A DNA stretch of 64,000 bases from Anaerococcus prevotii DSM 20548 (GCF_000024105.1 NC_013171.1:926501-990500), one strand, 5' to 3'; numbered from the stretch's first letter, positions 15,526-25,599 are shown. A program made the numbers and translations. Notes: a model not told the origin generated them from the letters alone.

Positions 15526-17776
15526 GAAAAACGAAAGAAATTTATTAGAAAGAATACAAAGCTTTTTGTATTCTTTTTATGCTAAAGATTTGAACAATGC
15601 CAGAATCAACGAAGTATATGATTGTTTATGCAGAGCCTTGATGGAAGATATAGGCAGGAAATGGGTAGACAGCAAGTCTGATACAGAAGAATTTGAGGCC
15701 TATATATTAAGTTTTGAGTACCTTCCTGGAAAATTTATTGAAAGAAATATAGCAAGACTTGGCAAGGAAGAAGAGATTAGAGATGTATTAGCAGAAATTG
15801 GATTTCCCTATGAAGATGTAATCAATTTTGAAAAAGAGGCCAATCTTGGTGTCGGGGATATCGGTATTGGATCTAGCTATCTTATAAGCGAACTTGCTAA
15901 TAAAAAAATAAGGTCTGTTGCCTATGCCCTTCGTTATGAAAATGGTAATCTCAAACAAAAAATTGTAGATGGTAAACAGGTTGAGTATTCTGATTATTGG
16001 CTAAAAGAAGGATCAAATTGGGAGCACAAAAAAGGATTTTCATATGAGTTAGATATAGATGGTAAGAGGCATAAATCAATAGCCTATGATATAGCTATAG
16101 TTAATGACAAGGCTGATTTTGTAAGCACCCTCCGATTATTTCAGTCCGAGCCTACTCAGGCTATTAACTATTCTGAATTTACAAGAGGGGATTTATTTAA
16201 GGCCTACGACGATTATGTAAGTGCAAGCTCTATAAACCAATTTCTATATTTAGATGATTCTTCATATGACGGAAAACTACTAAGATTAAAACAAGAATAT
16301 TTCTACTCAGCAAGCGCAATTAGAGATATATTTAAAAGATACCTAAATAGATACGGATCTATTGAAGGAATAGATGAGAGAATTAAAATCTTTGTAAATG
16401 ATATACATCCAACAATATCCTTGGTTGAATTTATTAGGATCCTAAATCAGAGGTTTTCTATTAATACCAAAGAGGCAATATTTATAACAAGGAGAATATT
16501 CGAGCACATTGCATTTTCTATTACTAGCGATAGTCTCGAAAGCTATCCCGTTGATATGATAAAAAGAATTAATCCTGAAATATTGGAAACTATTATATCA
16601 ATCCAATCAATCCTCCAGGAGGAAGACCCAAAGATATTTTTGATCAAAAATGGATACGTATATTTCAAAAATATCAACCTAGCCCTATCAAACAACTATA
16701 TCTATCTATCTAAGATCTTAAAGGATGAAAAAACAGCAAGAAGAAAGCTATCCTACACAAATCTTGGAACAGATAGACTAATGTATCTAGAAAAAAATAA
16801 TACTCGACTCATGGAGGTTTTTAGAAAAAATGACCTTTATGACGGGCATTCATATGATATTTCTAAAATCGCAGATTTAAGAGATGATGCTGATTTCATC
16901 GATGATTTAGAAAAAGTAAAATATCATAACAAGCTCGACCTAATAGAATTAGCAAAGGAGAAGATTAATCCTTACAGCTTATTTGATGTACAACTTTCTA
17001 TTATTCATGAAAGTAAAAGACAAATATTAAATGCCTTGGCGATTGCCTATAAATACTATTATTTTAAAGAAAATACAAATATTAGGATGACTCCTAAGAC
17101 TTATGTATTTTCGGGGAAGGCAAACGAAGGTTATTATATGGCCAAGGAAACAATTAAATTTATCCTAGCCTTAAAGCATATGATAGATAAGGATAAGATT
17201 ATAAGAGAAAAAATAAAGATTGTCTTTGTAGAAGATCTGGATGTATATAGGTCTAAAATTATTTTGAAGGCAACTGACATATATAATAATTTGACCCTAG
17301 CTAATTTGGATAACCAAGACTTCCATATGCTTAACTCAGCTTTCAATATGACAAATATCTTGACTACTAGGGGCGGTATTTGCGAAAATATAGAAAAAAA
17401 CAAGTCTTTTTACACCATAGGTGATAGCTACAGGGAAATAGTTGATGATAATGAATCTGCTTCTTACGATGCAAATAATTTTTACTATTCCAATGATATG
17501 GTAAGATATACTATAGAAAATCTAATAAGAGAAAGTTATGATATTTTCCCATATGATTTTAAAGTGATGTATGATCAAATCATGATGTATAACGATTCGT
17601 TTAGAATATTCAAAGACCTTGAGGATTTAGTTGTTAATAGAGGAAAAATTGACCTAGACTATCTAGACAAGAAGAAATGGGTTAAAAATGAAATCGATAA
17701 TATACTATGGGCGAATAATTTTAAATTAGATAATAAAATTATAAGGAATGGTATAAATGATTGGAACAAAAATTAA
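15506..17776 (+). CDS. Glycogen phosphorylase homologue with lost active site (probable pseudoenzyme)
   Basis: The 756-aa product aligns along its length with GT35 phosphorylases: YILSFEYLPGKF (~66-77), LRLKQEYF (~259-266), VNDIHP with H301, SLFDVQLSIIHESKRQ (~491-506), SGKANEGYYMAK (~536-547). Yet the PLP-lysine motif SNMKFALNG reads DFHMLNSAFN (L609 in place of Lys), the Arg of KRIHEYKR is Ile, and the glycine loop GNGGLGRLA reads GVGDIGIGS. PLP binding and phosphorolysis therefore look impossible. It could be a glucan-binding regulatory subunit. The reading frame is long and intact, so it is under selection. The ATG overlaps glgA by 20 nt without a clear ribosome site. Confidence 0.85.
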   Translation: MKLKQTKKNERNLLERIQSFLYSFYAKDLNNARINEVYDCLCRALMEDIGRKWVDSKSDTEEFEAYILSFEYLPGKFIERNIARLGKEEEIRDVLAEIGFPYEDVINFEKEANLGVGDIGIGSSYLISELANKKIRSVAYALRYENGNLKQKIVDGKQVEYSDYWLKEGSNWEHKKGFSYELDIDGKRHKSIAYDIAIVNDKADFVSTLRLFQSEPTQAINYSEFTRGDLFKAYDDYVSASSINQFLYLDDSSYDGKLLRLKQEYFYSASAIRDIFKRYLNRYGSIEGIDERIKIFVNDIHPTISLVEFIRILNQRFSINTKEAIFITRRIFEHIAFSITSDSLESYPVDMIKRINPEILETIISIQSILQEEDPKIFLIKNGYVYFKNINLALSNNYIYLSKILKDEKTARRKLSYTNLGTDRLMYLEKNNTRLMEVFRKNDLYDGHSYDISKIADLRDDADFIDDLEKVKYHNKLDLIELAKEKINPYSLFDVQLSIIHESKRQILNALAIAYKYYYFKENTNIRMTPKTYVFSGKANEGYYMAKETIKFILALKHMIDKDKIIREKIKIVFVEDLDVYRSKIILKATDIYNNLTLANLDNQDFHMLNSAFNMTNILTTRGGICENIEKNKSFYTIGDSYREIVDDNESASYDANNFYYSNDMVRYTIENLIRESYDIFPYDFKVMYDQIMMYNDSFRIFKDLEDLVVNRGKIDLDYLDKKKWVKNEIDNILWANNFKLDNKIIRNGINDWNKN

Positions 17777-19679
17777 AATAAGTGATAGAATCAAAAGTCT
17801 GACCTATGAGGAGATAGAAGACGAAAAGCTAGGAGCGATTTATAGCAAAGATAAAACAACTTTCAGAGTCTTCTCTCCAACTTCAGATACCCTAGATCTC
17901 TTGATAAGTGATGATTATATGAAGGTAAGAAAAGATAAATATCAAATGCTAAGAAATGAAATAGGTATTTATGAAATTACCTTAGAGGGTGACTATAGCG
18001 GATTCTATTATAATTATCTGGTAGATAATAAGTATGAAGTAACTGACCCTTACTCTTTTACAGCATCTATAAATAGCCTAAGTTCTGTAGTTGTTGATAT
18101 GAAAGAAACAGATCCTTCTGGCTTTAGAGACGAGAAACTTCCCCAAAACTTGGAAAAAGATGCAATAATCTATGAGATGAGTGTCAAAAACTATACCGCT
18201 GATAAGTCTAGTGGAGTAAGGATGAAGGGGAAATTCCTAGGACTTACAGAAGAAGGAAGAAGCTTTAATGGTGTAAGCACTGGTATAGATAATATAAAAG
18301 AACTTGGGATAAGTCATGTTCAATTATTACCTATCTATGATTTTATATCAGTAGATGAGGATGATTCCTATTTTTTTGATGATGATAACTACAACTGGGG
18401 ATATGATCCTGAATTATATTTCGCTCCAGAAGGCTCTTATGCCACAGATCCCTATGACCCTATATCTAGGATTGTTGATGCGAAGAAGATGATTCAGACC
18501 TTCCATAGGAATGATATCTCTGTAGTAATGGATGTCGTATACAATCACACATTCAAGTCTTATGATTCAAATCTTAACACTCTAGCAAGAGGTTACTATC
18601 ATAGGATGAACGAAGATGGGAGCTTTTCAAATGGATCTGGTGTTGGTAATGAGGTAAAAAGTGAGAATGCTTTTACAAGAAAGCTAATAATTGATTCTCT
18701 TTGCCATTGGGTTAGAGAATATAAGGTAGATGGATTTAGATTCGATCTTATGGCTCTAATTGACCTGGATACTATAAAAATCGCCCTAAAAAAACTAAAG
18801 AAGATAAATCCTAATATTATTATATATGGAGAGCCTTGGATGGCATTTTATTCTCCTTTACCTCTGGATAAGCAGATTCTAAAGGGAGCTCAGAGGTCAA
18901 ATTCATTCGGAGTATTCAATGATGACTTTAGAGACGCTATAAAAGGCGATGTAAATGGCTATGAGAAAGGTTATATTCAAGGGATTTTTTCCAATAAAAC
19001 CAAGATTGAAACCGGTATAGCCGGCTCTATCAGATTCGATGATAGAAGAATTGGATTTGCTGATGATGCAAATGAGACAATTAATTATTTTAATTGCCAC
19101 GACAATCTTATAATCTATGATAAGCTGGCAGTATCTTTGAATGACACTAGAGATATAGATTCTTATATTAAGCTAGCACTTGGTCTTATATTCTTATCTT
19201 TTGGAAAGCCATTTATCTACGAGGGTAACGAATTTAATCATAGTAAAAATAACGACGCAAACTCCTATAGATCACCACTTAGAATAAATTCAATCAAATG
19301 GGAAGATAAGTTAAATAATATGGATATATTTAACTACACGAAGGATTTGATTAAACTAAGAAAATCTATCAAGACCTTTACTAAAACTAAAGCATCTGAT
19401 ATCAAAAAGTCTCTAACTTTTATGGAAGATATTGACGAGTCTTTAGTAGTTTATAAAATAAAGTCAAATAATGAAAATTATTTAGTAGCTATTAATGCGT
19501 CTGTAAATGAAATGAAAATAGAAAAAGAAAAATTGAAAACACTTGTTCCAGTAAACAAAATTATTAATATTTTTTCCAAAAAGGGTATAAATAAAACAAA
19601 TACTAATGTAGAAGAAGGATTAATAGTAGAAGGTAAATCTGTAAATGTATTTAAAATAGGAGAGGAAAATGGACTATAA
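17757..19679 (+). CDS. pulA: Type I pullulanase (glycogen debranching, GH13)
   Basis: The 640-aa enzyme hydrolyses alpha-1,6 branches. The pullulanase signature YNWGYDP lies at 212-218. GH13 region I DVVYNH (259-264), region II GFRFD with nucleophile D330, region III YGEPW with acid E359 and region IV CHDN with H448-D449 are all present, so it looks active. An N-terminal carbohydrate-binding-like domain (~25-130) precedes the barrel. There is no signal peptide, so it acts in the cytoplasm on stored glucan. It overlaps the phosphorylase homologue by 20 nt and pgm by 11 nt. Confidence 0.93.
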   Translation: MIGTKIKISDRIKSLTYEEIEDEKLGAIYSKDKTTFRVFSPTSDTLDLLISDDYMKVRKDKYQMLRNEIGIYEITLEGDYSGFYYNYLVDNKYEVTDPYSFTASINSLSSVVVDMKETDPSGFRDEKLPQNLEKDAIIYEMSVKNYTADKSSGVRMKGKFLGLTEEGRSFNGVSTGIDNIKELGISHVQLLPIYDFISVDEDDSYFFDDDNYNWGYDPELYFAPEGSYATDPYDPISRIVDAKKMIQTFHRNDISVVMDVVYNHTFKSYDSNLNTLARGYYHRMNEDGSFSNGSGVGNEVKSENAFTRKLIIDSLCHWVREYKVDGFRFDLMALIDLDTIKIALKKLKKINPNIIIYGEPWMAFYSPLPLDKQILKGAQRSNSFGVFNDDFRDAIKGDVNGYEKGYIQGIFSNKTKIETGIAGSIRFDDRRIGFADDANETINYFNCHDNLIIYDKLAVSLNDTRDIDSYIKLALGLIFLSFGKPFIYEGNEFNHSKNNDANSYRSPLRINSIKWEDKLNNMDIFNYTKDLIKLRKSIKTFTKTKASDIKKSLTFMEDIDESLVVYKIKSNNENYLVAINASVNEMKIEKEKLKTLVPVNKIINIFSKKGINKTNTNVEEGLIVEGKSVNVFKIGEENGL

Positions 19680-21363
19680 AGCAATTTATAAAAAGTGGCT
19701 AGAAGATGATAGATTTGATGAAGAAACAAAAAAAGATCTTTTGAGCATAAAAGACGATGATGAAGAAATAAAAGATCGATTCCATCAATCATTAAAATTT
19801 GGTACAGCTGGTCTTAGGGGTAAGCTAGGCGTTGGAACCAATAGAATGAATGTATACAATGTTGCTCAAGCAAGTCAAGGTTTTGCTGATACTATAGCAG
19901 AAGGTGGCGAAGAAGCAAAGAAAAAGGGTGTAGCAATTGCTTACGACGTAAGACACAAGTCAGAGGAGTTTGCAAAAGTAGCAGCGGAAGTCTTTGCTGC
20001 TAATGGAATTAAGGTATATATACACAAAGAAATCCAACCAACACCAGTATGTTCCTACACAATAAGAAAGCTAGGTAATGTTGCTGGTGTCATGGTAACA
20101 GCAAGTCACAACCCAAGAGAATACAACGGATATAAGGCTTACAACCACGAAGGAAGCCAAATTTTAGATGAAACTGCAGATAAAATTCTTGGTCATATAG
20201 CAGAGCACCCAGACTTTTTTGAAATACCAAGAATAGATTTTGCAAAGGGCCTTGAAGATGGGATCATTGAATATGTTGATGACCAATTGATAGAAGATTA
20301 TATCAAGGAAGTTTTATCTTGCACAATCAATGATGAAGATATAGATAAAAGCATTAACGTTGTCTACACTCCACTAAATGGATGTGGAAACAAGCTAGTT
20401 AGAAGAATTCTTGACGAGAGAGATTTCAAGAATATCCATATAGTTAAAGAGCAAGAAAAGCCAGACCCTGACTTTACAACTGTTGGATATCCTAACCCAG
20501 AAGATCCAAAGGCCTTTAAATACTCTGAAGAACTAGGCAAGAAAGTATCTGCAGAGCTTTTACTTGCAACAGATCCTGACTCTGATAGATGTGCGGTAGA
20601 AGTTTTGGATAAGGATGTAGAATACAAATTCCTAACAGGTAACCTAATTGGATCCCTATTGACAAATTATATACTAGAAGCACTTGATGGAAATAATGAA
20701 TTACCAGAAAATGGTGCTGTAGTTAAGTCATTGGTATCAACAGACTTAGTTAAGCCTATTGCCAATAAATATGGAGTAAAAGTATATGACGTCCTAACAG
20801 GATTTAAGAATATCTACGCAGTAGCAAACGAGCTAGATGAAAATAAGAGTGGTAAATTTATATTTGGATTTGAAGAAAGTATAGGCTACAATTACAAGGA
20901 TTTCGTTAGGGATAAAGATGCTGTAAACTCTGCAATGATGATTACCGAAATGGCAGCTTATTACAAGGCCAAGGGTAAGAGCTTACTTGATGTGATAAAT
21001 GAATTATTTAATGAGCATGGATACTATTCAAATGAAGTTGTTTCTATTGTTCTTGAAGGTTTAGATGGACAAGAAAGAATTTCTAGAATAATGACAGAAG
21101 TTAGAAACAATCCTATTAAAGAAGTTTGTGGACTAAAAGTTAAAAATATCATAGACTACCAAAATGATAATACAGGACTTCCAAAGTCAAATGTTTTAAA
21201 ATACTACCTTGAAGATAATTCATGGTTTGCCCTAAGACCTTCAGGAACCGAGCCAAAAATAAAAGTCTACATTAATGCAATTGATGATAGCCTAGAGGCT
21301 TCTGAGAAGAAATTAGAAAATATAAATAAGTTTATGCAAGATGTTATAGATTCAATTGAATAA
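19669..21363 (+). CDS. pgcA: Phosphoglucomutase (alpha-PGM/PMM superfamily)
   Basis: The 564-aa enzyme interconverts glucose-6-phosphate and glucose-1-phosphate, feeding GlgC. The catalytic phosphoserine loop TASHNP has S146. The metal loop DPDSDR is at 302-307, the sugar loop GFEESIGY at ~400-407, and the phosphate-binding RPSGTEPKIKVY near 521-532. ATG follows AGGAGAGG. It ends the glg operon; a terminator follows ~100 nt later. Together with glucokinase at 39200 it links free glucose to glycogen. Confidence 0.95.
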   Translation: MDYKAIYKKWLEDDRFDEETKKDLLSIKDDDEEIKDRFHQSLKFGTAGLRGKLGVGTNRMNVYNVAQASQGFADTIAEGGEEAKKKGVAIAYDVRHKSEEFAKVAAEVFAANGIKVYIHKEIQPTPVCSYTIRKLGNVAGVMVTASHNPREYNGYKAYNHEGSQILDETADKILGHIAEHPDFFEIPRIDFAKGLEDGIIEYVDDQLIEDYIKEVLSCTINDEDIDKSINVVYTPLNGCGNKLVRRILDERDFKNIHIVKEQEKPDPDFTTVGYPNPEDPKAFKYSEELGKKVSAELLLATDPDSDRCAVEVLDKDVEYKFLTGNLIGSLLTNYILEALDGNNELPENGAVVKSLVSTDLVKPIANKYGVKVYDVLTGFKNIYAVANELDENKSGKFIFGFEESIGYNYKDFVRDKDAVNSAMMITEMAAYYKAKGKSLLDVINELFNEHGYYSNEVVSIVLEGLDGQERISRIMTEVRNNPIKEVCGLKVKNIIDYQNDNTGLPKSNVLKYYLEDNSWFALRPSGTEPKIKVYINAIDDSLEASEKKLENINKFMQDVIDSIE

Positions 21364-21458
21364 ATCAACAACTAATCTTGATTAAAATTAGTGATAAAAT
21401 CTTATTTGTAGAAAATCTGAGTAATTTGCACAGCTTCTAGAAAAGATATCGCTATAGA

Positions 21459-21486
21459 AAAAGTCGTCTTTGGGGCGACTTTTTTA
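21459..21486 (+). terminator. glg operon terminator
   Basis: AAGTCG/CGACTT stem with inner T-G and C-G pairs, followed by T5. It separates the glycogen operon from the wall-synthesis genes. Confidence 0.85.
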
Positions 21487-21505
21487 AATTACTTATACAT
21501 AATAC

Positions 21506-21534
21506 TTGAACTTTCTTAGAAAATGAAATAATAT
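21506..21534 (+). promoter_or_regulatory. Promoter of FHA-SEDS-PBP operon
   Basis: TTGAAC (21506-21511), 17-nt spacer, TAATAT (21529-21534), then AAAGGAGATAAAG before the ATG at 21554. Confidence 0.55.
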
Positions 21535-21553
21535 ATATCAAAAGGAGATAAAG

Positions 21554-22057
21554 ATGGAAAGTTTTTTTAATGTAATAGATAAAATATTTTCAGTTAATGT
21601 ATTTGGAAGTTTAACTTTATATCAACTGATATCAACTATATTGAAGTATATTTTTGTATTTATAGTTTTTTACTTCATATATTCTATCATTAGAATCATA
21701 TATTATGATGTAAGAACTACACTAAAGAAAGAATCTAAGTCAGATACATATCTAAAACTTTTGAATTTAAGCGAGAACTTCTCGTTTACCGTTCAAGAAT
21801 TTTATTTTTTGGCATCTGATAACACTATTGGAAGGGATGACAGAAATAGTATTTGTATTAAAGATAAGTTTATGTCTAAATTTCATGCAAGGATTGTAGA
21901 AGACGAGGGAATATTTTTCTTAGAAGACCTAAAATCCGCCAATGGGACTTATCTAAATAGCGAAAGGATTGAGGATGCGATAGAATTAAAATCTAACGAT
22001 ATAATAAATATCGGTAAACTTCAATTCTTATTCATCCAAGGTGATGGCAATGAATAG
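21554..22057 (+). CDS. Membrane-anchored FHA-domain protein
   Basis: This 167-aa protein has one or two membrane segments in residues ~18-53 (TLYQLISTILKYIFVFIVFYF...) and a cytoplasmic FHA domain (~80-160) with the expected GRDD (~93-96), SKFHARI (~108-114) and SANGTYLN (~128-135) motifs. FHA domains read phosphothreonine, so it probably connects Ser/Thr kinase signals to the wall enzymes encoded next. The same FHA-RodA-PBP arrangement is known from Actinobacteria and Clostridia. It overlaps the next ORF region by a few nt. Confidence 0.85.
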   Translation: MESFFNVIDKIFSVNVFGSLTLYQLISTILKYIFVFIVFYFIYSIIRIIYYDVRTTLKKESKSDTYLKLLNLSENFSFTVQEFYFLASDNTIGRDDRNSICIKDKFMSKFHARIVEDEGIFFLEDLKSANGTYLNSERIEDAIELKSNDIINIGKLQFLFIQGDGNE

Positions 22058-23318
22058 GTTAAGAAATCTTACTATAAACAAAAATAAGGCGCAGAGGAAG
22101 GCTCTTTTCTTGCTATTTGCCTTTGAATTCTTAGCCCTTTCCTTAGCATTGATTTATAATATAAAAAATATTACTAATACAGATTTTATAACATATTTAG
22201 CAATTTTAGTTGCAACTTTGATATCGAGTTTTATGATAAACAAAGTCATAAAATCTGATGGGATTTTGCTAATGATTGTAAATATGCTTTTTTCTATAGG
22301 TGTTTCGGTTATCTATAGGCTAGATCCCTCACTAGGAAAGAGACAGTTACAGTATTATTTAGTTGGCCTTGTTATGTTTTTTATAACATATTTTATATTA
22401 AAGTCATACAGCTCTTGGCATAAATTATCTAAGTTTTATGTTGGAATTTCAGTAGTATTATTTATACTGACTCTTGTATTCGGTTCTTATCTTGGCGGAG
22501 CTAAGAACTGGATTTATTTGGGACCGGTAAGTATTCAGCCGTCAGAGTTCATTAAGGTACCCTTAGCCTTTTTTATAGCAAGTTTCTATACTCATTATAA
22601 CGAGTTTTGCAAAAGACCTTTCGGTAAATATTATATGAACTTAGTAATATTTATATTTATAGGATTTCTATTTCTACAAAAAGACTTGGGTACAGCTTTG
22701 ATATTTTTTGGAACTATGATACTAAGTCAATTTGTATACGATAGAGATAGAAAGCTAATATTGATTAACCTTTTAGCTATGATTTTAGGATCAATTATTG
22801 CATATTTTCTATTTTCTCACGTTAGAATTAGGGTAGCCACTTGGAAGGATCCTTGGTCAGATATCGACGCAACAGGTTATCAGATAACCCAGGCCTTATT
22901 TGCTATGGCAAGCGGTGGACTTTTTGGAAGTGGAATAGGACTTGGTAGACCTGACTTCATACCAGTCGCTGAATCTGATTTTATCTTTTCTGCTATTTGT
23001 GAGGAGATGGGAATATTTATGGGAATAGCTGTAGTCTTGCTATTTATGATCCTTGTTTATAGGGCTATTAAGATTTCCCTAATACAAAAGGATAAATTTT
23101 ACTCTATCCTAGCATTTTGTATAGGAATATTATTTGCCTTGCAGACCTTTATAATTTTAGGGGGCGTCCTAAAGTTAATTCCACTTACAGGGGTGACACT
23201 ACCCTTTATTAGCCAGGGTGGATCTTCAATGATTGCAGGATTCATTCTTCTAGGTTGTTTACAATATTCAGGGGAAGAAATTAAGTATGGTGATGAATTA
23301 GATGAAGAAAAGAATTGA
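22050..23318 (+). CDS. SEDS-family peptidoglycan polymerase (RodA/FtsW type)
   Basis: The ~422-aa membrane protein has about ten hydrophobic segments and the SEDS motifs GGAKNWI...PSEFIKV (~148-166), FLQKDLGTA (~205-213), QALFAMASGGLFGSGIG (~284-300), and FISQGGSS near the end. It polymerises glycan strands with the PBP encoded next, which overlaps by 17 nt. I prefer ATG 22050: AAGGTGAT (22038-22045) is a good ribosome site 6 nt before it, whereas GTG 22041 and ATG 22044 lie inside that site. RodA or FtsW cannot be decided from sequence alone. Confidence 0.9.
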   Translation: MNRLRNLTINKNKAQRKALFLLFAFEFLALSLALIYNIKNITNTDFITYLAILVATLISSFMINKVIKSDGILLMIVNMLFSIGVSVIYRLDPSLGKRQLQYYLVGLVMFFITYFILKSYSSWHKLSKFYVGISVVLFILTLVFGSYLGGAKNWIYLGPVSIQPSEFIKVPLAFFIASFYTHYNEFCKRPFGKYYMNLVIFIFIGFLFLQKDLGTALIFFGTMILSQFVYDRDRKLILINLLAMILGSIIAYFLFSHVRIRVATWKDPWSDIDATGYQITQALFAMASGGLFGSGIGLGRPDFIPVAESDFIFSAICEEMGIFMGIAVVLLFMILVYRAIKISLIQKDKFYSILAFCIGILFALQTFIILGGVLKLIPLTGVTLPFISQGGSSMIAGFILLGCLQYSGEEIKYGDELDEEKN

Positions 23319-24813
23319 TAAAAAAAGAAAAAATTCTCAATCTTTGATTGACAAAATTAAACAAATTGAAGAGGAGAAGAGATTAGAAGATATCGATAAG
23401 TTAAATATCATATCGAAGACGACACTTAACAAAAGGCTTGTCTTTGTCATGGTGTTTTTCGTGGCTCTTTTTATGACTCTCGCTCTATATTTAGTATATT
23501 TTCAACTTTTTAAAAGATCTGATATAGAAAATGATTCTCATAACAGAAGGTTATGGGTTAATGAGGATAATATCAAAAGAGGTTCTATCTACGATAGAAA
23601 TGGCAATGTCCTTGCTTATAGTGAGGAAGATAGCGATGGGAGTCAATATAGGATTTATAACTACGGAAAGTCAGCCTCATCAGTTACAGGATATTCTTCC
23701 AAAACTTATGGAAAAACTGGTATAGAGAAGTCTTATAACAAGGAGCTTCTAGCCCTTAGTGGAGAAAATCTATCTAACTTTAGGAAGATGGTAGTAAAAA
23801 ATGATACGGGTTATGATGTTCATTTATCCTTAGATCAAAATATTCAAGAAATAGTTTATGAACATATTAAAGATATAAAAGGTTCTTGCGTTGTTATGAA
23901 CCCAAAGACTGGCGAAGTACTTGCTTTAGTGTCCAATCCTAGCTATGATCCAAATAGTGTAGATGAAGATTGGGATTTTCTTATACAAAATACAGATGGT
24001 CCTCTCGTAAATAGGGCGACATCTGGTGCCTATAGACCAGGATCTACCTTTAAGATTGTAACAGCAACTGGTGTATTAAATTATGATATTGATACATCTT
24101 ACAATGACACTGGAGTTGAGAATATCCAAGGCTATGATATCAAAAACTTTGCTGATCAAGCTTTTGGGATGGTCAATCTAAGATCTGCCTTTGTTAATTC
24201 TATAAATACCTATTTCGCTTCTAAGACTAATGATCTAGGGAGAGATAAATATAAGGAACTTGCTGAGAAGTTTATGATCAATAAGGACTATGAATTCGAT
24301 ATGGATAAGAATAATGCCATAATCCCTTTCAATGACCTAAACCAAGTTGACTTAGCAATGACAGGCTTTGGATATGGTAAGACACAGATAAGCCCACTTC
24401 ATATGGCTATGATTACCTCTGCTATAGCAAATGAAGGAAAGATGATGCAACCAAGACTTGTGACAAAGGTTATTGATAAGGACGGAAAAATAATTGAAGA
24501 GAAGAAAGATAAAGTCCTAAGCGAAGTAACAAGTGTTGAAAATGCAAACTATATTAGAGATATGATGGTATCAGTTGTAAATGAAGGTACTGGAACAAGC
24601 GCATATCTGGACTCTGTACAAATAGCAGGAAAGACAGGAACTGCAGATAAAGAAAATAATCTGTTGGATGCTTGGTTTGTAGGATTTGCTCCTGCCTATG
24701 ATCCAGACCTTGCAATTGCTCTAGTAGTCGAAGATAGTGACGATACGGGAGGTGTAGTAGCCGCTCCGATTGCAAGGGATATAATAAGTGAAATTTATCA
24801 GACAATAGAATAA
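23302..24813 (+). CDS. Class B-type penicillin-binding protein (transpeptidase)
   Basis: The 503-aa protein has a basic cytoplasmic N-terminus, one membrane anchor (~44-68, LVFVMVFFVALFMTLALYLV), a short pedestal and a transpeptidase domain. The active-site serine motif STFK is at 248-251, SIN at 300-302 and KTGTA at 444-448. It cross-links peptidoglycan as partner of the SEDS protein. The size and small pedestal are like PbpA of the fha-rodA-pbpA type. The stop codon abuts the nadK stop of the opposite strand with no gap, and no terminator is visible between them. Confidence 0.92.
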   Translation: MKKRIDKKRKNSQSLIDKIKQIEEEKRLEDIDKLNIISKTTLNKRLVFVMVFFVALFMTLALYLVYFQLFKRSDIENDSHNRRLWVNEDNIKRGSIYDRNGNVLAYSEEDSDGSQYRIYNYGKSASSVTGYSSKTYGKTGIEKSYNKELLALSGENLSNFRKMVVKNDTGYDVHLSLDQNIQEIVYEHIKDIKGSCVVMNPKTGEVLALVSNPSYDPNSVDEDWDFLIQNTDGPLVNRATSGAYRPGSTFKIVTATGVLNYDIDTSYNDTGVENIQGYDIKNFADQAFGMVNLRSAFVNSINTYFASKTNDLGRDKYKELAEKFMINKDYEFDMDKNNAIIPFNDLNQVDLAMTGFGYGKTQISPLHMAMITSAIANEGKMMQPRLVTKVIDKDGKIIEEKKDKVLSEVTSVENANYIRDMMVSVVNEGTGTSAYLDSVQIAGKTGTADKENNLLDAWFVGFAPAYDPDLAIALVVEDSDDTGGVVAAPIARDIISEIYQTIE

Positions 24814-25599
24814 TTACATTAACTTATTCTTGATATTATTCCAGTAGTGGTTTTTATTGAGAATAAGTTTTTTTATTTTCGTATTTGATACTTTAATCCT
24901 AATTTTATAATCTTTTGTGGAGTATTCCTTGCCATCAAAGATAAATAAAGTGTGGTAGTTATCTCTTTTAGAAACAGAAATATCAATAGTGGCGTCATTC
25001 GGTAAGACTACGGGGCACCTTAAGGCCTTGTTCATATTTGAATAAACCGGAGCTATAGGCGTTAGCTGGAATCCATTTAGAGATTGATGAAGGATCGCTC
25101 CGCCAGCTGATAAATTATAGGCAGTAGATCCATGTGGGGTAGATATAATTAGACCATCTCCCGAAAATGATTCTATATAATTACCATCTATAAAGACTTT
25201 TAATCTAACGATTTGGTTCCTATCGCTCTTAATAACAACTTCATTTATAGAGTTAATTACCTTGTTGTTAACTTTTGCTTCCAGAATAGAAAGGCTTTCT
25301 GTGTTGTAATTGCCTTGATTAAAAGACTTGATAAAGTTATCTAACATATTAACCTCTATTTCTTGATAAAAACCTAGATGACCAGTATTTATTCCAATAA
25401 AAGGAATAGAAGAAAAGTTAGATAGGTGAACCGCATTTAAAAAAGTACCATCTCCTCCTATAACAAGATTTAAAACAGCATCTTCTTCATAAGTAGTAGT
25501 TAAGGTATAACCGTATTTGTAAAAAATCTTCTTGCATTTTTGATAAATGGATCTAGAAAATTTAGACTTATTTTTAAAAACATTGATTTTATTTGTCAT
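24814..25599 (-). CDS. nadK: NAD kinase
   Basis: The 261-aa enzyme phosphorylates NAD to NADP. GGDGT (48-52) carries the catalytic Asp50, and the nucleotide motif STPHGSTAYN (~155-164) and GGAI lie downstream. Length is typical for Firmicute NadK. It is the only confident protein-coding gene on the minus strand, convergent with the PBP gene and divergent from the rluA-type gene. The 48-nt divergent region 25600-25647 is AT-rich (CATATAATATATTATTATATCATA) and probably holds both promoters. Confidence 0.93.
   Translation of the reverse strand: MTNKINVFKNKSKFSRSIYQKCKKIFYKYGYTLTTTYEEDAVLNLVIGGDGTFLNAVHLSNFSSIPFIGINTGHLGFYQEIEVNMLDNFIKSFNQGNYNTESLSILEAKVNNKVINSINEVVIKSDRNQIVRLKVFIDGNYIESFSGDGLIISTPHGSTAYNLSAGGAILHQSLNGFQLTPIAPVYSNMNKALRCPVVLPNDATIDISVSKRDNYHTLFIFDGKEYSTKDYKIRIKVSNTKIKKLILNKNHYWNNIKNKLM

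Noticed and set aside
17134-17403. Minus-strand 89-codon frame in the phosphorylase homologue as cause of its odd sequence
   Set aside because: The substitutions are spread over the whole protein and not confined to this part; the minus frame has no start signal.
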